Shown in pieces: positions 16,253-25,423 of a DNA stretch of 64,000 bases. A model generated the notes under the pieces. The model was not told the DNA's origin, did not search any database, and was given only the letters and a program-made list of their open reading frames with translations. The first letter of the stretch is position 1. Each line of letters begins with the position of its first letter. Where the stretch lies: contig PGYU01000003.1 in NCBI GenBank assembly GCA_002839825.1, forward strand, positions 1 to 64,000, written 5' to 3'. This DNA is from Ignavibacteriae bacterium HGW-Ignavibacteriae-1. Lineage in GTDB: Bacteria; Bacteroidota; Ignavibacteria; Kapaibacteriales; UBA2268. The translations under genes were made by a program, and so were the position numbers.

Positions 16253-17332
16253 TTAATCGAAGTTTTTGATATTAATTATCCAGTCGTGTTTGTCCTCGAT
16301 TTCGCCGTATTGGATGCCGGTGATGTGGTCGTAGAATTTTTTTGCATATTCGCCGATTTGCATATCGTTGATGACAATTGTTTCGCCGTTGTAATGCAAT
16401 TGCCCGACGGGCGAAATAACCGCTGCAGTTCCGGTTCCGAAGACTTCGTTTAATTTGCCTTCGGCATGTGCATCGAATACTTCTTCGATGGCAATTGAAC
16501 GCTCGGAAATCGGAATCCCGAAATCTCTGGCAAGCGTTAATACTGTGTCGCGCGTTACGCCTTCCAATATTGAGCCTGATTCGAGTGGCGGCGTAATCAA
16601 AGTGCCGTCAATGACGAACATGATGTTCATCGCCCCTACTTCGTCCACAAAATGCCTGCCGACACCGTCCAACCAAAGCACTTGCGAGTAGCCCGATTTT
16701 TTGGCTTGTTCGCTCGCCAATAGCGATGCAGCGTAGTTGCCTGCGGTCTTGGCTGTGCCGAGTCCGCCACGTACAGCACGAACGAAATCTTTTGCTACTA
16801 ATATTTTCACAGGCGCCATTCCCTCGGGATAGTAGGATGCAACGGGCGAAGTCATGATAATGTGGCGGAAAGTTTTTGATGAATGCACACCTAAGAAGTT
16901 GCCGTCACCGAATACCACAGGGCGAATGTAGAGTGAGTGCCCTCTGGTGCGTGGCACCCAATTGTGGTCCACTTTGATTAATTGGACTAAGGCATCCATA
17001 AATTGTTGTTCGTCGAATGGTGGAATAACGACCCGCGAGCCTGAATGATTCAGACGTTTGGCATTTCTGTCAATGCGAAATAAATTCACGGAACCATCCA
17101 CCGAACGAAATGCTTTCAGCCCTTCGAAAATTGATTGTCCGTAATGCAAAGTGCACATCGCAGGTTCGCACGGAAATGTGCCGTAAGGTATGATTTCGCC
17201 ATCGTTCCACTCTCCGTCCTTATAATTTGATACATAAATATGGTCTGATAAATAAACTCCAAAACCGAGATTATCCCAATCCACACTATTATGCTTTGAT
17301 ATTTGTGTTTTTGTAATTTTAATATTTGCCAT
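16253..17332 (-). CDS. ilvE: Branched-chain amino acid aminotransferase
   Basis: Fold-type IV PLP enzyme (EC 2.6.1.42) of the longer IlvE subfamily, 359 residues. Seen: HYGQSIFEGLKAFR near 63, R89/R93 in LFRIDRNAKRLNHS, IRPVVFGDG, the PLP lysine K195 in GGLGTAKTAGNYAAS, and DEVGAMNIMFV. It transfers amino groups between Leu/Ile/Val and 2-oxoglutarate in the cytosol. A clear ribosome site GGAG precedes the ATG. Single gene with its own terminator. It is 39 bp downstream of the M49-like peptidase gene on the same strand, so read-through from that gene is possible. Confidence 0.96.
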   Translation of the reverse strand: MANIKITKTQISKHNSVDWDNLGFGVYLSDHIYVSNYKDGEWNDGEIIPYGTFPCEPAMCTLHYGQSIFEGLKAFRSVDGSVNLFRIDRNAKRLNHSGSRVVIPPFDEQQFMDALVQLIKVDHNWVPRTRGHSLYIRPVVFGDGNFLGVHSSKTFRHIIMTSPVASYYPEGMAPVKILVAKDFVRAVRGGLGTAKTAGNYAASLLASEQAKKSGYSQVLWLDGVGRHFVDEVGAMNIMFVIDGTLITPPLESGSILEGVTRDTVLTLARDFGIPISERSIAIEEVFDAHAEGKLNEVFGTGTAAVISPVGQLHYNGETIVINDMQIGEYAKKFYDHITGIQYGEIEDKHDWIINIKNFD

Positions 17333-17371
17333 TTTTATCTCCTTAATAATTTTTATTTATTCTGTTAAATC

Positions 17372-19030
17372 TTAATAAATATATTCAGTTGCAATATCTC
17401 TCGGAATTGCTTTTAATATTTCAATTTCTTTTTTTAATTCGTCAGATAGTACAGCGTATTTAGCCAAAATTTCGCCTGCTTTGTCATAATCGCCGTTCAC
17501 TTGTGTCATAAGTATTAAATTGGATAATTCGCCCATTTTTTCAAAAAATAAATCATCGTTCAAATCAAGTTTCCCTTCGGCAGTTGTAAATATTACGCCT
17601 TGCTCTTTTAGGTAATTAAGTTGAATTAAATTTGCATTATAATGTGCACCTGAGCCAAATCTAATTGAGCGATAAAGCCCTGCGAGATAGGTTGCTTTAG
17701 CTTTTTCGATATATTCTTGGTCTTTGATGCCACTTTCGAGCAAATATTTATGATTGTACATGCTCAATGCATCAGCTTTGCATTCTTCGATAGCCGAATA
17801 TCTTTCTTTTAGAGCATTTCTGATTTCCATATTTTTTTTGCCGTTTACATATTTTGGTCCCAAAGCGTGCGAAACTTCGTGCAAAGTGACAAAACTTGTG
17901 AATGCTTTTTTGTCAACGTATTTATTGCGTTCCGGAGTCAGCAAAGTTTTGCCGATTTCAGCAACAATTTTATCAAATTTTGCTTCCATATGATTTTTGT
18001 ACATCGAAAGCTTTCTGCCTTTTGCTTCGGCAACTTTTGGGTCGTTTGGCAAAGCAGCAGCAATTGTTTTCACACCTTGGTTGCAATCACCGCCGAAATA
18101 AACCACATTAACTACTTGAATTACGTTGCCTTCGCCGATATTTTTTTGCTTGAATTTATTTTCAAGAGGCAATGAATTTTCAAAATTTTGCATGTTGCTT
18201 TTGTACAATTCGAGTTCGGCAGAAGCTTCAAAATCTTTGACCAAAACAACGGCTTCGTGAGCAGTTTTGTAATTGAATAATTCATCTTGATAATTTTCGA
18301 TAGGACCGATAACAAGATCAACGTTGTTGCCTTCGAGTTCCATCCAAGCTAAATCGCTTTCGTAATAATCGTCGGTTCTGGTTGCGGTAGCGCGTAATTG
18401 AAGATATTTTTTGAGAGAAGCGTTATCGGCAAGTTCTGCTGCTTCTTCGAGCAAACTTGCGAGCCTTTCGGTCTTTTCATACTTTTGATGGTATGGAACA
18501 GCTTTGAGCGTACCATTTTCGCGGACGATGATAGTATATTGGCTCTTGAAAGCTTCTGCTTGGTCGGGATTAGCTGCAATAAATGCTTCAAACTCTTCTT
18601 TAGTCATGTCTTCGGGGTAAAAACCACCACCTTGAGGGCGTTTCGCAACTCCAGAGCCAACGAATCTGTCATTATCGTAAAGTGGGTCGTAGGGACCGTA
18701 ATTAATCTTGACATACTTGAGAAAATCTTTCGCTTCGTCAGTATTCAAAGCCATAAGCGAATCGCGTGTTGAGATTGCATCGTGGGTAGATTGTTCCCAA
18801 AAAATATCGTCAACTATTTTTCCGGCTTCGACAAGTTTGGCAACGAGCGCACGTTCGCGTTCCGTAAGCCCGGACAAATCAGATTTGAGCGTAACGGGTG
18901 CATAAGCATTGATTCTTTCAATGACCATAGCGTGTTCATCACTCATCTTAGGCTCCTCTATAACTTCTTTTTCGGCACATGACACAAATGCAAAAGACAC
19001 AAAAAGCACTAAACTCAATAAATTTTTCAT
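17372..19030 (-). CDS. Lipoprotein, M49-like (dipeptidyl-peptidase III family) zinc peptidase
   Basis: 552 residues from the ATG at 19030; an in-frame TTG 21 nt earlier would only lengthen the signal. SPII lipobox FVSC near 16-19, so anchored on the outer face of a membrane. Zinc site: HEVSH (HExxH) in TLHEVSHALGPKY and, about 50 residues on, EECKAD, which supplies the third ligand as in M49 enzymes. Canonical DPP III has the longer HExxGH; this HExxH form is found in bacterial relatives annotated as Zn-dependent hydrolases. The NVVYFGGDCNQGVKT segment and C-terminal helices also match that group. It probably removes dipeptides from peptides, though activity of the variant group is not certain. 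Confidence 0.75.
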   Translation of the reverse strand: MKNLLSLVLFVSFAFVSCAEKEVIEEPKMSDEHAMVIERINAYAPVTLKSDLSGLTERERALVAKLVEAGKIVDDIFWEQSTHDAISTRDSLMALNTDEAKDFLKYVKINYGPYDPLYDNDRFVGSGVAKRPQGGGFYPEDMTKEEFEAFIAANPDQAEAFKSQYTIIVRENGTLKAVPYHQKYEKTERLASLLEEAAELADNASLKKYLQLRATATRTDDYYESDLAWMELEGNNVDLVIGPIENYQDELFNYKTAHEAVVLVKDFEASAELELYKSNMQNFENSLPLENKFKQKNIGEGNVIQVVNVVYFGGDCNQGVKTIAAALPNDPKVAEAKGRKLSMYKNHMEAKFDKIVAEIGKTLLTPERNKYVDKKAFTSFVTLHEVSHALGPKYVNGKKNMEIRNALKERYSAIEECKADALSMYNHKYLLESGIKDQEYIEKAKATYLAGLYRSIRFGSGAHYNANLIQLNYLKEQGVIFTTAEGKLDLNDDLFFEKMGELSNLILMTQVNGDYDKAGEILAKYAVLSDELKKEIEILKAIPRDIATEYIY

Positions 19031-19051
19031 CTTTTTTAAACCTTTTTTCAA

Positions 19052-19369
19052 ATTTACATCTTAAACATATTCCAAATTACAAACAATGTATTGTATTACA
19101 AAATGAAAAAAGCACTTAAATGAATTTTATGTCATAAATTTTAGAAAAACTTAACAACAAAAAATTGATGTTTTTTTATTATTTGCTTTATTTTCAATGT
19201 TTTAACAGATTTATCAATAAAAAATGACTTAGAACATGTTGTACAGATTCTTTATTATTTTGACAAAGGTTTGCTGTTAATAAGTACTTTTTTAGTATCT
19301 TGGTATCCGTTGTTGTCTCAATTGCTTCATTAAAATTTTGAAAATTTTCATAACTAATTTTTTTCATAG
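19052..19369. promoter_or_regulatory. Divergent intergenic region, possible transporter promoter
   Basis: About 320 bp, AT-rich, no gene. A fair rightward promoter match is TTTG at 19270-19273, 22 nt, then TATCTTGG at 19296-19303 (one mismatch in TAnnTTTG, spacer slightly long). On the other strand TAAATTTG (19049-19056) lies too close to the peptidase start to be convincing. Confidence 0.3.
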
Positions 19370-20836
19370 ATGAAATATAGTTACAAAGATGGCGGGCTGA
19401 TATTAGGTTTAATCGTATTTTTCATGCTGCTAATCTTCCCGGTCAGCGATGAGCTTGTTGCATCGAGAATGGCTGCAATTGCAGTATTGATGGGTATTTG
19501 GTGGATGACTGAGGCGTTGCCCTTGGCAGCGACCTCACTTGTACCGCTACTGCTATTCCCCTTGTTGGGCATAATCAACGCCACTGAAACCGCAAAAGAG
19601 TACTTCAACTCTACAATTGCGATTTATATTGGCGGATTTTTGATTGCTCTATCAATGCAAAGATGGGATTTGCACCGAAGATTGGCTCTCAAAACCATTT
19701 TGGTGATTGGCAAAGGTCCTTCGGGAATTGTTCTCGGATTTATGATTGCATCGGCATTCATTTCGATGTTGATTTCAAATGTAGCCACCACTGTGATGCT
19801 ACTGCCGATTGGAATGGCAATAATTTTGAAAGTGGAAGAAAGCTTCAAGTCCGAAATTACGAAAGAATTCAGCTTGAGTTTGATGCTTGGGATTGCATAT
19901 GCAGCCTCAATAGGCGGAGTTGCGACACTTATCGGTACCGCGCCAAATTTAATTTTCAAACGAATTTATGAAATGAATTTCCCTGAAGCCGGTGAAATCA
20001 CTTTCGGGTCGTGGTTCTTGTTTGGATTTCCGATTGCGATGATAATGTTAGCTTTAGCGTGGATTGTCCTTACCAAAATTTTATATAAGCCATCTCCCGA
20101 ACTCGTGATGAATAATGACGTTATTCGCGAAGAATACAAATTACTCGGCAAAATGGCGTTTGAGGAGAAGTTAGTTGCAATAATCGCCGGAATGACTGCA
20201 CTATTGTGGCTTACAAGGACTAATCTCGAGATTGGAGATTTGATGCTACCGGGTTGGGGGCAATTGCTACCTTTTGGCGATATGATTGATGATGCCACGA
20301 TTGCGATTTTTGCAGGATTGCTACTATTTATAATACCTGCGAAAAAGCGTCCACACAGACTGTCGCCAGATACTGTCTTTATGAAAATTCCATGGGATGT
20401 GATTTTGATTTTTGGTGGTGGATTCGCCCTGGCAAAGGGTTTTACAGTATCTGGATTGTCCGAAGTAATCGGCAGCGTTCTGACCGGAATTACCGATATT
20501 CACCCTCTGATACTAACATTGACAGTTTGCCTGCTTTTAACGTTCCTGACGGAATTAACATCAAACACCGCAACAACTAACACCGTATTGCCAATTCTTG
20601 CAGCAGCGGCGATTGCAGGCGGCATAAATCCACTTTATTTGATGTTGCCCGCTACAATTTCGGCATCTTTTGCATTTATGCTACCGGTGGCAACTCCACC
20701 TAATGCAATAGTTTATGGTTCGGGCAAAATTAAGGTCGAGCAGATGATGAAAGCGGGACTGATTCTCAATTTGATAGGTGTGCTCGTAATAACGGGCATG
20801 TTTAAGTTATTTGGTACAAGTGTTTTCGGTAACTGA
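19370..20836 (+). CDS. DASS-family sodium/dicarboxylate (anion) symporter
   Basis: 488 residues, about 11-12 transmembrane segments, SLC13/DASS family. The two re-entrant-loop signatures are present: SNVATTVMLLPI near 140 with GTAPNLIF near 193, and SNTATTNTVLPILAA near 400 with VATPPNAIVYGSG near 445. The duplicated Ser-Asn-Thr motifs bind Na+ and carboxylate. The likely role is uptake of succinate, fumarate or malate, fitting the nearby PEPCK and citrate synthase, but sulfate or citrate transport cannot be excluded. Apparently monocistronic or followed by leuS 62 bp downstream. Confidence 0.9.
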   Translation: MKYSYKDGGLILGLIVFFMLLIFPVSDELVASRMAAIAVLMGIWWMTEALPLAATSLVPLLLFPLLGIINATETAKEYFNSTIAIYIGGFLIALSMQRWDLHRRLALKTILVIGKGPSGIVLGFMIASAFISMLISNVATTVMLLPIGMAIILKVEESFKSEITKEFSLSLMLGIAYAASIGGVATLIGTAPNLIFKRIYEMNFPEAGEITFGSWFLFGFPIAMIMLALAWIVLTKILYKPSPELVMNNDVIREEYKLLGKMAFEEKLVAIIAGMTALLWLTRTNLEIGDLMLPGWGQLLPFGDMIDDATIAIFAGLLLFIIPAKKRPHRLSPDTVFMKIPWDVILIFGGGFALAKGFTVSGLSEVIGSVLTGITDIHPLILTLTVCLLLTFLTELTSNTATTNTVLPILAAAAIAGGINPLYLMLPATISASFAFMLPVATPPNAIVYGSGKIKVEQMMKAGLILNLIGVLVITGMFKLFGTSVFGN

Positions 20837-20855
20837 TAGTTCGGCTAAAAAAGCG

Positions 20856-20863
20856 TATATTTG
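20856..20863 (+). promoter_or_regulatory. Possible -7 box of leuS
   Basis: TATATTTG matches TAnnTTTG about 35 nt before the leuS ATG; no TTTG is found at the proper distance upstream. Confidence 0.35.
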
Positions 20864-20898
20864 TAGCTTGTATATTGTAGAATTAACAGATTACGAAA

Positions 20899-23445
20899 AT
20901 GGCTTATTCATTCAACGAAATAGAACAAAAATGGCAATCATATTGGTTGCAGAACGAAGTTTACAAAACAGGCGAATCTACCGATAAACCGAAATTTTAC
21001 GTACTTGATATGTTCCCGTATCCGAGTGGTGCAGGGCTTCATATCGGACATCCCGAAGGCTACACAGCGACTGATATCATAGCGCGATTTAAGCGAATGA
21101 AGGGATTCAACGTGTTGCACCCGATGGGATTCGATGCATTCGGTTTGCCTACCGAGCGATATAGCATGACAACGGGAATTCACCCGATTGATGCCACCAA
21201 AGCGAACGTTGATAATTTCAAACGCCAACTTAATTTGCTGGGCTTAAGCTATGACTGGTCACGCGAAATAAATACCACGGAACCGAATTACTACAAATGG
21301 ACTCAGTGGATGTTTTTGATGATTTACAATTCATGGTATGATGACAAAGCCGCTAAATCGCGTCCAATCAGCGAATTGCCAATTCCGGAAAATTTGAAAT
21401 CGCAGAAAGAAATTGATGATTACATTGACAGCAAAAGATTAGCGTTCATTGATATGATTCCCGTGAATTGGTGCGAGGCATTAGGCACAGTGCTGGCGAA
21501 TGAGGAAGTTGAGGAGTGGAAAGGCAAGGGCTACACCGTGGAAAAGAAGCCTATGCGCCAATGGATGCTCCGAATCACAACCTATGCTGAAAGATTGCTG
21601 AATGACTTGGATTTGGTTGAGTGGCCCAATTCTACTCGCGATATGCAATTAAATTGGATTGGTAGAAGCGAAGGTGCCGAAATTCAGTTCATAGCTGAAA
21701 CGGGTGATGTCATCACAGTTTTCACAACTCGCCCTGATACTGTTTTCGGTGCCACTTATTTAGTGCTTGCACCCGAACATAAATTGGTTAGCAAAGTGAG
21801 CACTGCTGAGCAAAAAAACAAAATTCAGGATTATATTGATGTTTCTATATTGAAAAGTGACATCGAGCGCCAAGATTTGACAAAGAAAAAAACGGGTGTA
21901 TTTACAGGTGGATATGCTACCAATCCTGCTTCAGGAGAAAGAATTGAAATTTGGATTGCCGATTACGTTTTGGCTCAATACGGCACAGGCGCTATTATGG
22001 CTGTCCCCGGGCATGACGAACGCGACCACGAATTCGCCGTTCAGATGAAATTGCCAATTAAAATGGTCGTCAAGCCCAAAGATAGCGATGATTGGGACAT
22101 TATGGCTTCCGCTTTTACTGAAAAAAATGGATTTTCCGTTAATTCGGAAAATTCTGAAGTGAAATTGAGCGGATTGCCAACGACAGAAGCGATTTCGACT
22201 ATAATTTCATGGTTGGAAGCAAAAAATATCGGCAAAGGGAAGATTCAATATAAATTGCGTGATTGGCTGTTTTCACGTCAGCGTTATTGGGGCGAACCAA
22301 TCCCAATCATGTTTTTCGAGGACGGCACCAAACGAGCCTTGGAAAATGATGAATTGCCCTTGATTTTGCCCGATGTTGAGCATTTCAAACCTGCCGGAAC
22401 GGGCGAATCACCTTTGGCTAATGTCGAAAAATGGGTCAATTTCATTGACAAAAAGACCGGAAAAAAGGCGAAATTCGAGACTAACACTATGCCGCAATGG
22501 GCTGGGAGCTGTTGGTATTATTTGCGATACATTGACCCGCACAATGACGATATTTTTTGCGATTCCGAGAAAGAACGCTACTGGATGGAGCCGTCGGGAG
22601 TTGATTTATATGTTGGTGGCGCCGAACATGCCGTTTTGCACTTGCTGTATGCGCGGTTTTGGCATAAAGTGCTTTTCGATTATGGCTATGTCTCCACGCC
22701 GGAACCGTTCAAAAAGCTGTTCCACCAAGGGTTGATTTTGGGCGAAGATGGCGAAAAAATGTCAAAATCCCGCGGAAATGTCGTCAATCCTGATGATATA
22801 GTGAAAGAATATGGTGCAGACTCGCTACGATTGTACGAAATGTTTTTGGGACCTTTGGAAGCTGTTAAACCTTGGCAAACCAATAACATAACAGGTGTGT
22901 TTAATTTCTTGAATCGTGCTTGGAGAATGATTGCAACCGACGAAGGCACATTATCTCCGAAAGTTGCTGATACTGCGTTGAGCCCCGAGCAGGAATATGT
23001 CTTGAATTATACAATCAAAAAAGTTGCCGACGATATCGAGAATCTGAGCTTCAACACGGCTATTGCGCAAATGATGATTTTTGTGAATGAATTTACCAAA
23101 GCGGAAGTAAAGCCATTAGATGCGATGAAGAAATTTGTCCTATGTCTGGCGCCATTTGCACCGCACATCGCCGAGGAACTTTGGCAGATTTTGGGTCATT
23201 CGCAAAGCGTCGTGTTCGAGGAATTCCCTGCTTATGATGAAACAAAAATCGTGCGTAACGAGATTGAATTTGTTGTTCAAGTTAGTGGAAAGATTCGTGC
23301 AAGAATTCAGGTAAATATTGATATGGCTCAAGATGAATTGGAGGCGCTTGCACTCGAAGATGCAGCCGTACAAAAGCATATTGACGGCAAAGAGATTCGC
23401 AAAGTAATTTTCGTAAAGAATAAATTGATTAATTTTATTGTTTAA
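20899..23445 (+). CDS. leuS: Leucyl-tRNA synthetase
   Basis: Class I synthetase (EC 6.1.1.4), 848 residues, bacterial type. HIGH motif in [14 protein letters not shown] near 46; the CP1 editing domain (about 220-410) includes [19 protein letters not shown] and the editing-site stretch [21 protein letters not shown] in [16 protein letters not shown] near 620; the C-terminal anticodon-binding helices and small tail end KLINFIV. Editing residues look intact. Followed by a strong terminator. Confidence 0.98.
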   Translation: MAYSFNEIEQKWQSYWLQNEVYKTGESTDKPKFYVLDMFPYPSGAGLHIGHPEGYTATDIIARFKRMKGFNVLHPMGFDAFGLPTERYSMTTGIHPIDATKANVDNFKRQLNLLGLSYDWSREINTTEPNYYKWTQWMFLMIYNSWYDDKAAKSRPISELPIPENLKSQKEIDDYIDSKRLAFIDMIPVNWCEALGTVLANEEVEEWKGKGYTVEKKPMRQWMLRITTYAERLLNDLDLVEWPNSTRDMQLNWIGRSEGAEIQFIAETGDVITVFTTRPDTVFGATYLVLAPEHKLVSKVSTAEQKNKIQDYIDVSILKSDIERQDLTKKKTGVFTGGYATNPASGERIEIWIADYVLAQYGTGAIMAVPGHDERDHEFAVQMKLPIKMVVKPKDSDDWDIMASAFTEKNGFSVNSENSEVKLSGLPTTEAISTIISWLEAKNIGKGKIQYKLRDWLFSRQRYWGEPIPIMFFEDGTKRALENDELPLILPDVEHFKPAGTGESPLANVEKWVNFIDKKTGKKAKFETNTMPQWAGSCWYYLRYIDPHNDDIFCDSEKERYWMEPSGVDLYVGGAEHAVLHLLYARFWHKVLFDYGYVSTPEPFKKLFHQGLILGEDGEKMSKSRGNVVNPDDIVKEYGADSLRLYEMFLGPLEAVKPWQTNNITGVFNFLNRAWRMIATDEGTLSPKVADTALSPEQEYVLNYTIKKVADDIENLSFNTAIAQMMIFVNEFTKAEVKPLDAMKKFVLCLAPFAPHIAEELWQILGHSQSVVFEEFPAYDETKIVRNEIEFVVQVSGKIRARIQVNIDMAQDELEALALEDAAVQKHIDGKEIRKVIFVKNKLINFIV

Positions 23446-23460
23446 TATTTAAATTATTTA

Positions 23461-23502
23461 AAATGGGAGATGAAATTTATTTTTCATCTCCCATTTTTTT
23501 AT
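23461..23502. terminator. Rho-independent terminator of leuS
   Basis: Perfect 15-bp arms AAATGGGAGATGAAA / TTTCATCTCCCATTT with a short loop and a T run. It can also serve the convergent DUF5777 gene. Confidence 0.93.
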
Positions 23503-23534
23503 ATTTAAATAAATAATTAATATTTTTGTTCGAT

Positions 23535-24347
23535 TTACAATACTCTGGTAATGAGGAAAGTGATATGCAACTTATCGTCCAATGAGCCTGTCATAAATTG
23601 GGAGAAATTCGTGTAAACGTTGTTGGAGAGTGCCACTTTGAAGAAGTGCCCCGCAGTTTCAATTTCCATGCCGAGCGAGTATGTGTTGTAGAATTGCCTC
23701 CAGCCGTTCAAAGTCGGGTTGGCTTCGGCAATCACGCTCCAGCGCTCATCGAAAAAGTATTGGGCGTATGCACCCATTGTCCAGGAATTGATTGGTTCTT
23801 CACAAAATAAATTGGCATTGTACAAAAATCCGGGTGAAATCCCTAATCCAAGCGATTTACCAACCATAGTATTTGCGATTATGAAACCGTAATATTGCCA
23901 CAGTCTCGATTTATCTTCAGGCTCGTTCACAACCTTGGAATTATAAGCGACGCCACCATTCACAGCAATTGCTAAGGGCAAAACATCGTTATTTATTTCC
24001 AAAACTTTCCATTTTAATTGTAAGTCTATATTTCCATTTAAATTACTGCGTCCCAATTGTGCAAAAAGGTCGTCAGTGATTCCATAACCTAAACCAAGAC
24101 GCATATAGACACTGCCGTCAAAGCCGAAAAGTTCGTCAATGCCTTCTGAAACAGGCACTATGAATTTATGCGAAATATGGAAATAAATATCGCCTTGTTG
24201 CAAAGTTTCCGTTGTCGGCAAATTTAATGCATCAGGCGATGAAAACAATTGCAAAGGTATTTCAGCCGGTGCTTCACGCTTCCAGCTTGGTTGCGAGTGT
24301 GCAATTACAAAGGAAATAAATAAAAATAATATTACAAAATATTTCAT
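23535..24347 (-). CDS. Outer-membrane beta-barrel protein, DUF5777 family
   Basis: 270 residues with a signal peptide (1-18, AHSQ). ALNLPTTETLQQGDIYFHISHKF and the following alternating strands (LGLGYGITDDLFAQLGRS ...) match the DUF5777 barrel pattern. It is the last gene of a three-gene operon with a YceI protein (11 bp upstream) and a CX4CH cytochrome-like lipoprotein. The function of DUF5777 is not known; the company suggests a respiratory or isoprenoid-related envelope role, which is inference. Confidence 0.7.
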   Translation of the reverse strand: MKYFVILFLFISFVIAHSQPSWKREAPAEIPLQLFSSPDALNLPTTETLQQGDIYFHISHKFIVPVSEGIDELFGFDGSVYMRLGLGYGITDDLFAQLGRSNLNGNIDLQLKWKVLEINNDVLPLAIAVNGGVAYNSKVVNEPEDKSRLWQYYGFIIANTMVGKSLGLGISPGFLYNANLFCEEPINSWTMGAYAQYFFDERWSVIAEANPTLNGWRQFYNTYSLGMEIETAGHFFKVALSNNVYTNFSQFMTGSLDDKLHITFLITRVL

Positions 24348-24358
24348 GGTCTCCCCAA

Positions 24359-24922
24359 TTAATTATTGCTTTTTACAAAAAAATCAAGCGTAAGTTGAAT
24401 ATCTTCGCTGATACGAACAAACATGAATTTCGGCACTTTAATATTATAATCAGTCAATTTTACGATAAATTGCGATTTTAGCTGATAGCCTTCCGGCACT
24501 TTATATATTTTCCCATTTATTTTAATATCGCGTGTGACTCCATGAATAAACATTTTACCGCCGACAACTACGTCAAATTCAGTTTGGGAAATGTCTTTAA
24601 CTGATGTAATATTACCTTTGAAATTTGTAAATTGATATTTATCGGTATGCAGGTAATCTTCGCGCATGTGGCGATTTCTAAGCCCGATTCCCGTATCAAC
24701 GGAATTCAAATCAACTTCGAAATAAACTTCGGCATCCTTCAAATTATCTGATTTCATGTAAAGATAGCCGTCAATCTTGTTGGTCACACCATCAAAACTT
24801 TCAACCGGCATTTCGGAAGTAAATTTGACAAGATTTTTCTTCGTCTTATCTACTTGATATTCTTGAGCATTAGCAAAATTGAATGCGACAAGAAATATTA
24901 TTATATATATTAGATTTTTCAT
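24359..24922 (-). CDS. YceI family periplasmic protein
   Basis: 187 residues with a signal peptide (1-19, NAQ). Lipocalin-like YceI fold: YQVDKTKKNLVKFTSEMPVE at the start, the conserved LNSVDTGIGLRNRHMREDYLH near 75, and FKGNI and HGVTRDI further on. YceI proteins bind polyisoprenoids or amphiphiles in the periplasm; some take part in electron-transfer chains. Middle gene of the operon: 16 bp after the cytochrome-like lipoprotein and 11 bp before the DUF5777 barrel. Confidence 0.85.
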   Translation of the reverse strand: MKNLIYIIIFLVAFNFANAQEYQVDKTKKNLVKFTSEMPVESFDGVTNKIDGYLYMKSDNLKDAEVYFEVDLNSVDTGIGLRNRHMREDYLHTDKYQFTNFKGNITSVKDISQTEFDVVVGGKMFIHGVTRDIKINGKIYKVPEGYQLKSQFIVKLTDYNIKVPKFMFVRISEDIQLTLDFFVKSNN

Positions 24923-24938
24923 TTCACTTAATCCTTAA

Positions 24939-25349
24939 TTAATTATTTAAAGCTCCGTTTTCAATCCACACTCTCAATGTGTCAATCATGTATTGAGGTA
25001 GTTTTCCGGTCGGAGGCATTACGCTGCTTGTATTTGCACTAACTCTTTGGAATAAATAGCTGTTATCGGGGTCACCGGGTTCGACATACATTGTTTCATC
25101 ATATGCAATTTTATTAACAATATTATTATAAGCGGCTCCTGATGACAAAACCAAGCCACCGGCTGGAATAGAACCTGCATGGCAACCTGAAAGTGCACAA
25201 TTCTTGCTTAATAATTCTGACTGAATCGAAGAAAAAGTTGCAACAAATTTAACGTCATCCAAATTTGTTGGACATTCGCTCACAATTCCTTCTTCGCATG
25301 AAGCAATAAATATTGCAAATATTGCTATTATTATTAATTTCCGAAACAC
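24939..25349 (-). CDS. Small cytochrome-c-like lipoprotein with CX4CH motif
   Basis: 136 residues; lipobox with Cys18 (IASC). The centre has NCALSGCHAG, a Cys-x4-Cys-His haem-type motif, followed by GGLVLSS, EPGDPDNSYLFQRV and MPPTGKLP (candidate distal Met), ending DTLRVWIENGALNN. That order is that of the planctomycete-type cytochrome c domain. The spacing is CX4CH rather than CXXCH; such spacing is known from cytochrome c3, but haem attachment here is unproven. First gene of the operon with YceI and DUF5777 proteins. Confidence 0.65.
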   Translation of the reverse strand: MFRKLIIIAIFAIFIASCEEGIVSECPTNLDDVKFVATFSSIQSELLSKNCALSGCHAGSIPAGGLVLSSGAAYNNIVNKIAYDETMYVEPGDPDNSYLFQRVSANTSSVMPPTGKLPQYMIDTLRVWIENGALNN

Positions 25350-25423
25350 GATGACTCCTATCTATTTTTACTACTATTTATATTGACGAATTTAATCAAA
25401 TACTTTACATTTGTTAATAATAA

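Noticed and set aside
19259-19290. TTGACA-like -35 box before the dicarboxylate transporter
   Set aside because: No matching -10 at 16-18 nt, and the window's other promoters follow the Bacteroidota consensus.
20837-20898. T-box or other RNA leader for leuS
   Set aside because: Only 62 bp are available and no specifier or antiterminator-like structure is seen; the cysS upstream gap also lacks one.
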